A stretch of 13,326 bases of DNA from Nitrospirota bacterium (GTDB lineage Bacteria > Nitrospinota_A > UBA7883): assembly GCA_011052055.1 (NCBI GenBank), contig DRJW01000079.1, positions 1-13,326 of the forward strand, read 5' to 3'. Shown piece by piece: positions 7,816-13,088 of this stretch. Within the stretch, counting starts at the first letter, position 1; each line of letters begins with the position of its first letter. The notes under the pieces were generated by a model, which was not told where the DNA came from, made no database searches, and worked only from the letters and a program-made list of their open reading frames with translations. The position numbers and the translations under genes were made by a program.

Positions 7816-8733
7816 ATGCTTAACCAGGTCACGATACATCAACTGGAGCTTTTTTTGCTGGCGGCCAAGCTGAAAAACTTCTCGCGCGCCGCCGACCAGA
7901 TGGCCATAAGCCAGCCTGCGTTCTCCGCCCAGATTATCAAGCTGGAGAGGATCCTGGGCGCGCCCCTGTTTGACCGGATCGACAGAAAAATCGAGATGAC
8001 AGAAGTGGGGGCCGTGTTCGAAGAATATGTCCAAAAGACCCTTTCTACATTGCGGGAGGGGAAACAGGTGGTCGACGACATGACCCACCAGGTTATAGGC
8101 GCCCTGAAGATAGGGGCCTCCACAACCATCGCAAACTATATACTGCCCGAATACCTGGGCGCTTATAACGCTAAATACCCCAACTGCAAAATAGAGATGA
8201 TGGTCAACAACACCAACCAGATCGAACAGGCGCTCTTAAAAGGTGAAATCGACATGGGCCTTGTGGAAGGCCCCATCGGTAACACTAAAAGAATCAACTC
8301 CTATCTGTTCATGCTCGATGAGCTTGTCGTGATTTTCTCGACCAGGCACCGCTGGAAAAACAGGTCGAGCGTATCTTTCGATGATTTCCAGCGCGAGCCG
8401 CTCATTATCCGCGAGAGAGGGTCTGGAACAAGGCAAGTATTTACAGACATGATGGGCAAAAGCCGCGCTCCTTTAAACATAGCTATGGAGATCGGAAACA
8501 CGGAAGCCATAAAAAAGTCGGCGGAGTCTGGTATCGGGGTCGCTGTCATCAGCCAGTCGGCCATAAACCGCGAACTCAAGGAAAAAACTTTGAAAAAAGC
8601 CAGAATCAGCGGGCACCCGATGGAGAGGCGGCTGAACCTGATTCTTTTACATAAGAAATACTTATCCAATCCTTTGAAGGCTTTTATCGCACTTCTTGAC
8701 CCTGTTGAGAAAATACCCGATATGGGAATTTGA
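7816..8733 (+). CDS. LysR-type transcriptional regulator, probably of the aprBA-qmo-sat operon
   Basis: This 305-residue protein has the standard LysR layout. A winged helix-turn-helix lies at residues 5-64, with NFSRAADQMAISQPAFSAQI as the helix-turn-helix core and LFDRIDRKIEMTEVG as the wing. A linker helix follows to about residue 90, then a periplasmic-binding-protein-like effector domain. LPEYLGAYNAKYP, MGLVEGPIG and ESGIGVAVISQSA match the effector domain of the CysL/YeiE/CbbR-like group by eye. Some members of that group respond to sulfur metabolites and control sulfite reductase genes. The gene is divergent from aprB across 226 bp, so control of the sulfur operon is the natural inference. 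The start at 7816 fits the HTH position, but no Shine-Dalgarno sequence precedes it. The family is sure; effector and target are not. Confidence 0.9.
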   Translation: MLNQVTIHQLELFLLAAKLKNFSRAADQMAISQPAFSAQIIKLERILGAPLFDRIDRKIEMTEVGAVFEEYVQKTLSTLREGKQVVDDMTHQVIGALKIGASTTIANYILPEYLGAYNAKYPNCKIEMMVNNTNQIEQALLKGEIDMGLVEGPIGNTKRINSYLFMLDELVVIFSTRHRWKNRSSVSFDDFQREPLIIRERGSGTRQVFTDMMGKSRAPLNIAMEIGNTEAIKKSAESGIGVAVISQSAINRELKEKTLKKARISGHPMERRLNLILLHKKYLSNPLKAFIALLDPVEKIPDMGI

Positions 8734-8756
8734 GACGAGACGCCCCGCTTTTTGCT

Positions 8757-8818
8757 ATTATTGCGAGGAGGTGGCGCGGCCGCGCCGGTATAGCGACGTG
8801 GCAATCTCCTAATGTCAC
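8757..8818. repeat. Palindromic intergenic repeat, probably a dispersed element
   Basis: This stretch, just after the LysR gene, has the form ATTGCGAGGAG ... GCGACGTGGCAATCTC. ATTGC (8760-8764) and GCAAT (8801-8805) form the outer arms, and a perfect 14-bp palindrome, GGCGCGGCCGCGCC (8773-8786), lies inside. Sequences of the type ATTGCGAGGAGC...GCGACGAAGCAATCTC are familiar as dispersed intergenic repeats in many environmental bacterial genomes. I assign it to that class from memory of the pattern; only one copy is in the window. It may also fold in the lysR transcript and act as its terminator. Confidence 0.45.
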
Positions 8819-8844
8819 CCTGCGTGTGCTTTAGGGTAGACACC

Positions 8845-8868
8845 GATCCGGGGTCTAGATGCCGGATC
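8845..8868. repeat. Inverted repeat GATCCGG ... CCGGATC
   Basis: GATCCGG (8845-8851) and CCGGATC (8862-8868) form a perfect 7-bp stem with a 10-nt loop. A short ACCC-TTC-GGGT hairpin (8872-8882) and TCTGGCATGACAG (8891-8903) follow. The GATGCCGGATCA / GGCATGACAG wording again resembles dispersed palindromic repeats common in related genomes. No gene is seen in 8734-8989 beyond these repeats. Confidence 0.4.
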
Positions 8869-8948
8869 ATAACCCTTCGGGTCACACGAGTCTGGCATGA
8901 CAGCAGGAGTTAATTCGCGGAGTGGAGGAGCCTGCATTTCGGAACTCA

Positions 8949-8972
8949 GGGACAATTAAGCGTGGTGTCCCC
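8949..8972. repeat. Inverted-repeat motif with TGGTGTCCCC, left-hand edge of the toxin-antitoxin patch
   Basis: GGGACA (8949-8954) and TGTCCC (8966-8971) form a dyad. TGGTGTCCCC (8963-8972) is the exact reverse complement of GGGGACACCA at 10926-10935, and the bases beyond it are also similar: on the same strand, CGCTTAAT here against TACTCAAG there. Motifs of the form GGGGACACCATACTTAAT are often seen near IS200-like/REP-associated transposase genes. That link is inferred, since no transposase gene is present here. Confidence 0.4.
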
Positions 8973-8989
8973 TAAATTAAAGTGGGTAT

Positions 8990-9343
8990 TCAGGTTGGAC
9001 TTCCCGACCTGATGAAATAGATCATTCGCCAGATGCGGTCAATCTCACCGCGCTCAATAACATCGATCGGTTTTAGGTCACCGAACGCGCTATTGGGCTT
9101 CATGAACCACTCCTGCAAAAAACCTGGAGCGATGGTTTTATGGAGTTCCGTTACCAATCGCGACAATTCATTCAACTTTCTCTGAACAGCTTCGCTAGGG
9201 GGGCGCTTCGATCTCTCCAAGTCAGCAAGTGATCGCTCTGAAACTGACAATAGACGGCTGAATATTTTGCGTGGCACAGCAATCTCTTTGCGTAATTCCA
9301 GAATGGAATTTTCAATTTTTTCTTTTTTTACAGCCGTATTCAT
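8990..9343 (-). CDS. MbcA/ParS/Xre-type antitoxin (DUF2384 toxin-binding domain)
   Basis: This 117-residue protein probably neutralises the RES toxin encoded just upstream (9455-10030). Residues 24-62 contain a helix-turn-helix of the Xre class (FSRLLSVSERSLADLERSKR), followed by a helical stretch. Residues 74-115 (GFLQEWFMKPNSAFGDLKPI, then DVIERGEIDRIWRMIYFIRS) show the MbcA/ParS/Xre antitoxin C-terminal pattern, whose last residues usually plug the toxin active site. The C-terminal tail SGSPT is short. The ATG at 9343 has no clear Shine-Dalgarno sequence. The gene lies 111 nt downstream of the toxin stop and has its own TATAAT (9393-9398), so it may be expressed separately. Xre/RES operons normally place the antitoxin first, so the order here is reversed. 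The domain call is good; the partner is inferred from adjacency. Confidence 0.82.
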   Translation of the reverse strand: MNTAVKKEKIENSILELRKEIAVPRKIFSRLLSVSERSLADLERSKRPPSEAVQRKLNELSRLVTELHKTIAPGFLQEWFMKPNSAFGDLKPIDVIERGEIDRIWRMIYFIRSGSPT

Positions 9344-9382
9344 AAAACGTATCTACACTCGTTTATACACACCAGTATATAT

Positions 9383-9421
9383 TGTACAGGCAATTATACA
9401 AGCAAAATAGCCTGCAATTAT
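9383..9421 (-). promoter_or_regulatory. Candidate promoter/operator of the antitoxin gene
   Basis: TATAAT reads on the minus strand at 9393-9398. It lies inside the dyad TTGTA (9383-9387) ... TACAA (9397-9401), and GCAATTAT is repeated at 9390-9397 and 9414-9421, a 24-bp period. Antitoxins of this class bind short inverted or direct repeats over their own promoter, which these would suit. No good -35 box is visible. Motifs are seen; function is inferred. Confidence 0.4.
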
Positions 9422-9434
9422 GCATATCATTCCA

Positions 9435-9447
9435 GCCCCTGCGGGGC
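9435..9447 (-). terminator. Short GC hairpin after the RES gene
   Basis: GCCCC (9435-9439) and GGGGC (9443-9447) form a 5-bp stem with a 3-nt loop, 7 nt after the RES stop codon. No U-tract follows, so it is at most a weak terminator or an mRNA 3'-end protector. Confidence 0.3.
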
Positions 9448-9454
9448 CTTAAAG

Positions 9455-10030
9455 TTAGCTTGGCCGTGTTAATATATATTGGATTGTACTTGATTTCTTG
9501 AGTTTTACCGGAAAAAAGACCAAAATTTTTCCACTTGGATCAGCTACCGAAGGAGCTAACAGCCCCTCGAATCCGGCGCTGAAAACCGCCCGTCCAATCG
9601 CTTGCGTGAGAGCTTCTCTGCCATTGTCCTGCTCGCTACGCCAATCGGTCTTCAACATGCGGCGCTGTGAAACGATCAAATGTTGACGCAAGGAACCCAA
9701 GGTCAGGTCCAAAACATTATGCAAGGAAACATTTAATGCGACAAAAAACAGCGGGAATATCGTGTATCTTTCCAAACCGTAATAACGAGCTTGCGCTTGC
9801 GCCTCTTTCAGAGCCGTATCTGGCGCTTGGCCTGTATACACTGCGCGGAAAGAACCCGGCGCATTCCAGCGTCCTCCGTTTATTTTGCTACCCTCTCCAG
9901 ATACAAGCTTGTGTTCTACGGCATATTCCAGAGCAGAACAACGGTACACGTGTCCTCTGAAAGATTGACCAAGATTCCCACAAGCCTCGATCCGTCGCCG
10001 CAATACTTCATAATCCGGATGAGTCGCCAT
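9455..10030 (-). CDS. RES-domain toxin (probable NAD+-degrading enzyme)
   Basis: This 191-residue protein belongs to the RES family, named for conserved Arg, Glu and Ser. Characterised members are toxins that deplete NAD+ by hydrolysis or phosphorolysis and are held inactive by Xre/MbcA-type antitoxins. The expected core is present: HVYRCSALEYA (27-37) with Arg30, GSKINGGRWNAPG (47-59), AVYTGQAPDTALKEAQAQ (63-80) with Glu76, and GFEGLLAPSVADPSG (153-167) with Ser161 followed by the strand ILVFFPV. Nothing is truncated. The ATG at 10030 is supported by GAGGT 5 nt upstream. It comes before its probable antitoxin (8990-9343) in the direction of transcription. It lies about 100 nt downstream of the argF remnant, and that gap has no other gene. 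Catalytic residues were placed by eye. Confidence 0.85.
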   Translation of the reverse strand: MATHPDYEVLRRRIEACGNLGQSFRGHVYRCSALEYAVEHKLVSGEGSKINGGRWNAPGSFRAVYTGQAPDTALKEAQAQARYYGLERYTIFPLFFVALNVSLHNVLDLTLGSLRQHLIVSQRRMLKTDWRSEQDNGREALTQAIGRAVFSAGFEGLLAPSVADPSGKILVFFPVKLKKSSTIQYILTRPS

Positions 10031-10132
10031 CAGTTACCTCATCATTTCCCGAATCAGTCCCCATTCTGAAGACGGCTTCTTTATTCTTCGTTCGAGCTAT
10101 TGCTTATACGGTTTTACGCGTGGTAGCCAGTT

Positions 10133-10231
10133 CTAAGGATAAAGCGTCTTCGCGTCGCCGCGCATCAGCATAAGCAGTATCGCCTTTTGCACGTGAAGCC
10201 GGTTTTCCGCTTCATCCCACACCACCAAGTT
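10133..10231 (-). pseudogene. Remnant of the 3' end of an argF gene (second copy)
   Basis: Read on the minus strand, this stretch encodes NLVVWDEAENRLHVQ followed by KAILLMLMRGDAKTLYP and a stop. It matches the C-terminus of the intact ArgF (10951-11898) with one Ile-to-Val change in the long shared block and two further changes at its edge. Bases 10133-10224 align without gaps to 10951-11042 at about 89% identity, and nearly all differences are synonymous, including TAG in place of TAA. The upstream 270 codons are absent. Identity fades near 10231-10239, directly after the hepT stop. Selection-type divergence means the fragment came from a working argF of another lineage, or is the old native tail replaced by a foreign one; it is not a recent local copy. 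It has no start and is not expected to be translated. Confidence 0.9.
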
Positions 10232-10243
10232 AGAGACCCATTT

Positions 10244-10582
10244 TCAGACCTTTTTCCTGATATCCTCAATATCTAATTTAAGCGCAGGAATATCTTCAAT
10301 AGCGACTTTCCATATCCGCTCGATATTTACTCCAGAATATTCATGAATCAGAATGTCTCTCATGCCAGCTATTTTTCGCCACTCGATTTTGGGGTAACTA
10401 TTCCGAATATCTTGCGGAATATGTTTTACAGCTTCGCCTATAATCTCAAGCCTTCTAATAACCGCGTCCTGAACCTGATCGTTTTCAAGAAATTCGACTT
10501 TGCTGATTTTTTCAATGTAGGAAGAGATTTTGTTTGAACTTTCAAGAATATCCTCAAGATAAACCAGAATGTCCTTTTTTAT
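10244..10582 (-). CDS. hepT: HepT-like HEPN-domain toxin with no canonical start codon
   Basis: An open frame of 112 codons reads IKKDILVYLEDILESSNKIS and continues to IEDIRKKV. It is the compact all-helical HEPN fold (DUF86 type) and carries the RX4HXY motif as RDILIHEY (residues 75-82). In type VII systems this is the RNase active site, and its Tyr is AMPylated by the MntA antitoxin. The length matches HepT. The frame has no ATG, GTG or TTG where the family starts. ATA (10582-10580) sits where KKD would follow Met, overlapping the mntA TAA. A single G-to-A change from ATGA would explain both codons. A CTG five codons later has AAGGA 4 nt before it and could serve. The gene may be poorly translated or silenced. 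It ends just before the argF remnant, in the same phase. Confidence 0.75.
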   Translation of the reverse strand: MKKDILVYLEDILESSNKISSYIEKISKVEFLENDQVQDAVIRRLEIIGEAVKHIPQDIRNSYPKIEWRKIAGMRDILIHEYSGVNIERIWKVAIEDIPALKLDIEDIRKKV

Positions 10583-10869
10583 ATTATAGCAACCTGCTCG
10601 TTTAGAATTCTGTCTCTGATTTGAGGTTTAATTGCGCTGTATTCCACTAAATCAACTTTTCTGCCCAGGGCATCTTCAAGTTCAAGTTTTAATCCTACAA
10701 AATCAAGCAGGCTGATATCTTTTTTAATCTCAACAACAATATCGATATCGCTATCTTTGATTAATTCTCCCCTGGCGCAAGAGCCAAAAAGTCCTGCCCG
10801 GTTTGCCTCGTATCTCTCTAAGACAGGCAGAATCTTTGCTTTTATTTCATCTATTGTTTGGTCATTCAT
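10579..10869 (-). CDS. mntA: MntA-like nucleotidyltransferase antitoxin
   Basis: This 96-residue minimal nucleotidyltransferase is the expected antitoxin partner of the HEPN protein that follows. MntA proteins inactivate HepT by adding AMP to the Tyr of its RX4HXY motif. The GSX10DXD signature is complete: Gly29-Ser30 in GLFGSCARGE, then Asp41 and Asp43 in SDIDIVVE. A third acidic residue is Asp73 in KVDLVEY, so the metal-binding triad looks intact. It is AT-rich (about 37% G+C over most of the gene) against well over 50% in the arginine and sulfur genes, a sign of transfer. The ATG at 10869 has no strong Shine-Dalgarno sequence. It lies 81 nt after argF in the same direction, and a dyad at 10890-10916 may hold its operator. 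The TAA stop overlaps the presumed hepT start. Confidence 0.88.
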   Translation of the reverse strand: MNDQTIDEIKAKILPVLERYEANRAGLFGSCARGELIKDSDIDIVVEIKKDISLLDFVGLKLELEDALGRKVDLVEYSAIKPQIRDRILNEQVAII

Positions 10870-10889
10870 TTGTACAGGCCATATATCCC

Positions 10890-10916
10890 AGTGGTTACAG
10901 TTTTCATTGTAACACT
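10890..10916. promoter_or_regulatory. Dyad between argF and mntA
   Basis: AGTGGTTACA (10890-10899) pairs with TGTAACACT (10908-10916), giving 9 pairs with one bulged G around an 8-nt loop; GTTACA/TGTAAC is perfect. It starts 20 bp upstream of the mntA start and 35 bp downstream of the argF stop. It could be a regulatory site for the toxin-antitoxin operon or the transcript end of argDF. No T-run follows on the minus strand, so a terminator is less likely. Confidence 0.35.
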
Positions 10917-10925
10917 TAGAATTCC

Positions 10926-10935
10926 GGGGACACCA
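10926..10935. repeat. GGGGACACCA motif, right-hand partner of the copy at 8963-8972
   Basis: This 10-mer is the exact reverse complement of TGGTGTCCCC at 8963-8972. The bases following it (TACTCAAG) resemble those of the other copy. The two face each other across the whole toxin-antitoxin patch, and this one lies 15 bp from the argF stop codon. Confidence 0.4.
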
Positions 10936-10950
10936 TACTCAAGACCCGCT

Positions 10951-11898
10951 TTACGGATAAAGCGTCTTCGCGTCGCCCCGCATCAGCATAAGAAGTATGG
11001 CTTTTTGTATGTGAAGCCGGTTTTCCGCTTCGTCCCACACTATGGAATTGGGGCCGTCGAGCGCTTCGGCGGATATTTCCTCGCCGCGATGGGCGGGCAG
11101 GCAATGCATCACCATAACGTCGCTTTTGGCTTTTGACAAAAGTTTTTCATCCACCCGGTAATCTTCAAAAGCGACCAGTCTCTCGTCCGCCTGATCGTCC
11201 TCTTGCCCCATGCTGATCCAGGTGTCTGTGTAGATAACGTCGGCGCCGCGCACCGCTTCGACAGGATCGGTCATGGTCGCAATTTTCGCGCCCGATTTTT
11301 CCGCGATCTTCATGGCGCTCGCCGTCACTTCGCTGTCCGGCTCGTACCCTTTGGGCGTGGCGACGCAAAGGCTCATCCCCATGATCGAGGCGCCCAACAG
11401 CCATGAGTTGGCCACGTTGTTCCCGTCGCCCACGTAGGCCACTCTAACGCCGTCAAGCGATCCGCGCTTTTCGGCGATGGTAAAAAGATCGGCCAGTATC
11501 TGGCACGGGTGGAACATGTCGGTAAGCGCGTTTATAACGGGGATCGTGGCCACGGACGCAAGCTCATCAACCTCGGCCTGGGAATAGGTGCGTATCACCA
11601 GCGCGTCGAGGTACCTTGAGAAAATACGCGCCGTATCGGCGACGGTCTCGCCACGGCTCATCTGGAGCCGTTTCCCCTCCAGAAAAATCGGATGACCGCC
11701 CAGCTGAACCATCCCCACCTCGAAAGATATGCGGGTTCTGGTAGACGATTTATGGAAGACCATCCCAAGAGTCTTCCCCTCCAGATGGCGGTGGGACACT
11801 CCTTCGATCCTCTCTTTTTTCAGCCGGGCCGCGACTTTAAAAAGCCACTCGATATCAGTCCGGTTCAGATCGGCCACCCGGAGCAGGTCTCTTTTCAT
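10951..11898 (-). CDS. argF: Ornithine carbamoyltransferase
   Basis: This 315-residue enzyme makes citrulline from ornithine and carbamoyl phosphate in the arginine pathway, as a cytoplasmic trimer. The carbamoyl-phosphate loop STRTR is at residues 52-56, and HPCQ (130-133) completes that site. VGDGNNVANS (156-165) opens the ornithine-binding domain, SMGQE (229-233) is the ornithine-closing loop, and HCLPAHRG (265-272) contains the conserved Cys. All are intact, and the length is typical. The ATG at 11898 overlaps the argD TGA in an ATGA junction, so translation is probably coupled; no strong Shine-Dalgarno sequence is needed or seen. The argD context argues for a biosynthetic role over a catabolic one. 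The last 31 codons exist a second time at 10133-10231, so the present 3' end may have been exchanged during insertion of the neighbouring islet. Confidence 0.97.
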   Translation of the reverse strand: MKRDLLRVADLNRTDIEWLFKVAARLKKERIEGVSHRHLEGKTLGMVFHKSSTRTRISFEVGMVQLGGHPIFLEGKRLQMSRGETVADTARIFSRYLDALVIRTYSQAEVDELASVATIPVINALTDMFHPCQILADLFTIAEKRGSLDGVRVAYVGDGNNVANSWLLGASIMGMSLCVATPKGYEPDSEVTASAMKIAEKSGAKIATMTDPVEAVRGADVIYTDTWISMGQEDDQADERLVAFEDYRVDEKLLSKAKSDVMVMHCLPAHRGEEISAEALDGPNSIVWDEAENRLHIQKAILLMLMRGDAKTLYP

Positions 11899-13088
11899 GC
11901 TATAAGAATTTTACTTACAATGTTTAACGCCTTGTCCACCTCCGTTTTTGAAACGGTTAGCGGCGGCATAAACCGGAGCGTGCTCTCGTTCGCGCAGTTG
12001 ATCAAAAGGCCCATGCCCATACATTTTTCCACCACCTCGGCGCATGGAAACGTAAGCTCAAGGCCCACAAGAAGGCCGAGGCCGCGAACTTCCTTTATTT
12101 TCGCCGGCATGGAATTTTTCATTCCGGTAAGTTTTATCAGCATATATCTGCCCATACTGCGGGCGTTATCGAGTGTCTCTTGCTTTGAAATCTCCTTTAA
12201 CACAACCAACGCTCCGGCGCATGCTCCGGGGCCGCCGCCAAATGTGGAGGCATGCGTTCCCGGCTCGAAACTTTTGGCGACCGCGTCTTTGGCGAACATG
12301 ACACCCATAGGAAACCCGTTGGCCACGCCTTTGCCCATCGTTATTATGTCTGGTTTCACTTTGGAATGCTCCAGGGCGAACAGCTTGCCTGTGCGCCCGA
12401 ACCCTGTCTGCACTTCGTCGAAAATCAGAAGGACGTTTTTAGAAGAGCAGGTTTTGGCCAGTTTCTTTAAAAAAGCGGCAGTGAGAACGTGAACCCCGGA
12501 CTCGCCCTGAACCGGCTCGATAATCACGGCGCACGTTTTTTTTGTAATCGCTTTTTCAACCGCCTCCAGGTCGCCATAGGGAACATGTTTCACGCCGGAG
12601 AGCAGAGGCCCGAAGCCGTCCCTGAATTTTTTACCGGATGTCACTGATAACGCGCCGAGGGTTCTGCCGTGGAACGAGCCGTCGAAAGCTATGATATCTG
12701 TTTTTGATTTATCATATTTTTCTATGGAATAACGGCGGGCGAGCTTTATGGCCGCCTCGTTCGCTTCGGCGCCGCTGTTGCAAAAGAAAACCTTTCCTTT
12801 ATAAAGCTGTTCCACAAGCGCCTGCGCATAGAGGGCCTGCGGCTCCGTATAATAAAGATTGGAAGTGTGGATAAGCTTGGCCATCTGTTTTGCTATGGCT
12901 TTGTTTACTGCGGTAAAACAGTGCCCCAGGTTATTTACGCCCAGGCCGGAGACGAAATCGATATACTTTTTACCTTCAGCGTCCCATACCGTGGCTCTTT
13001 TGCCTTTTACTATGACCAGGGGGTAGCGATTGTAATTGGGAGTAAGATATGTTTTTGCCAATTTAATGACTTCGTTAGTTTCCATCAT
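11895..13088 (-). CDS. argD: Acetylornithine aminotransferase
   Basis: This 397-residue class III PLP aminotransferase converts N-acetylglutamate semialdehyde to N-acetylornithine, with glutamate as amino donor. Visible landmarks are NSGAEANEAAIKLAR (104-118), the substrate and PLP segment SFHGRTLGALSVT (138-150), EPVQGESG (191-198), FDEVQTGFGRTG (223-234) with Asp224 under the pyridine ring, and MGKGVANGFPMG (251-262) with Lys253 as the Schiff-base lysine. STFGGGP in the C-terminal third completes the cofactor site. Two adjacent ATGs (13088 and 13085) are possible starts. GGGGA lies 4 or 7 nt before them, so the second may be used. It overlaps argF by 4 nt as ATGA. Related enzymes (succinylornithine or GABA aminotransferases) look alike, but the argF partner and the motif set support ArgD. 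Confidence 0.95.
   Translation of the reverse strand: MMETNEVIKLAKTYLTPNYNRYPLVIVKGKRATVWDAEGKKYIDFVSGLGVNNLGHCFTAVNKAIAKQMAKLIHTSNLYYTEPQALYAQALVEQLYKGKVFFCNSGAEANEAAIKLARRYSIEKYDKSKTDIIAFDGSFHGRTLGALSVTSGKKFRDGFGPLLSGVKHVPYGDLEAVEKAITKKTCAVIIEPVQGESGVHVLTAAFLKKLAKTCSSKNVLLIFDEVQTGFGRTGKLFALEHSKVKPDIITMGKGVANGFPMGVMFAKDAVAKSFEPGTHASTFGGGPGACAGALVVLKEISKQETLDNARSMGRYMLIKLTGMKNSMPAKIKEVRGLGLLVGLELTFPCAEVVEKCMGMGLLINCANESTLRFMPPLTVSKTEVDKALNIVSKILIA

Noticed and set aside
8301..8885. Open frame of 194 codons on the minus strand opposite the LysR gene
   Set aside because: It is antisense to most of a clear LysR coding region, resembles no family, and has no ribosome-binding site.
11692..12492. 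Open frame of 266 codons on the plus strand across argF and argD
   Set aside because: It is the complement of two well-supported enzymes and shows no domain pattern. Long antisense frames are expected in G+C-rich coding DNA.
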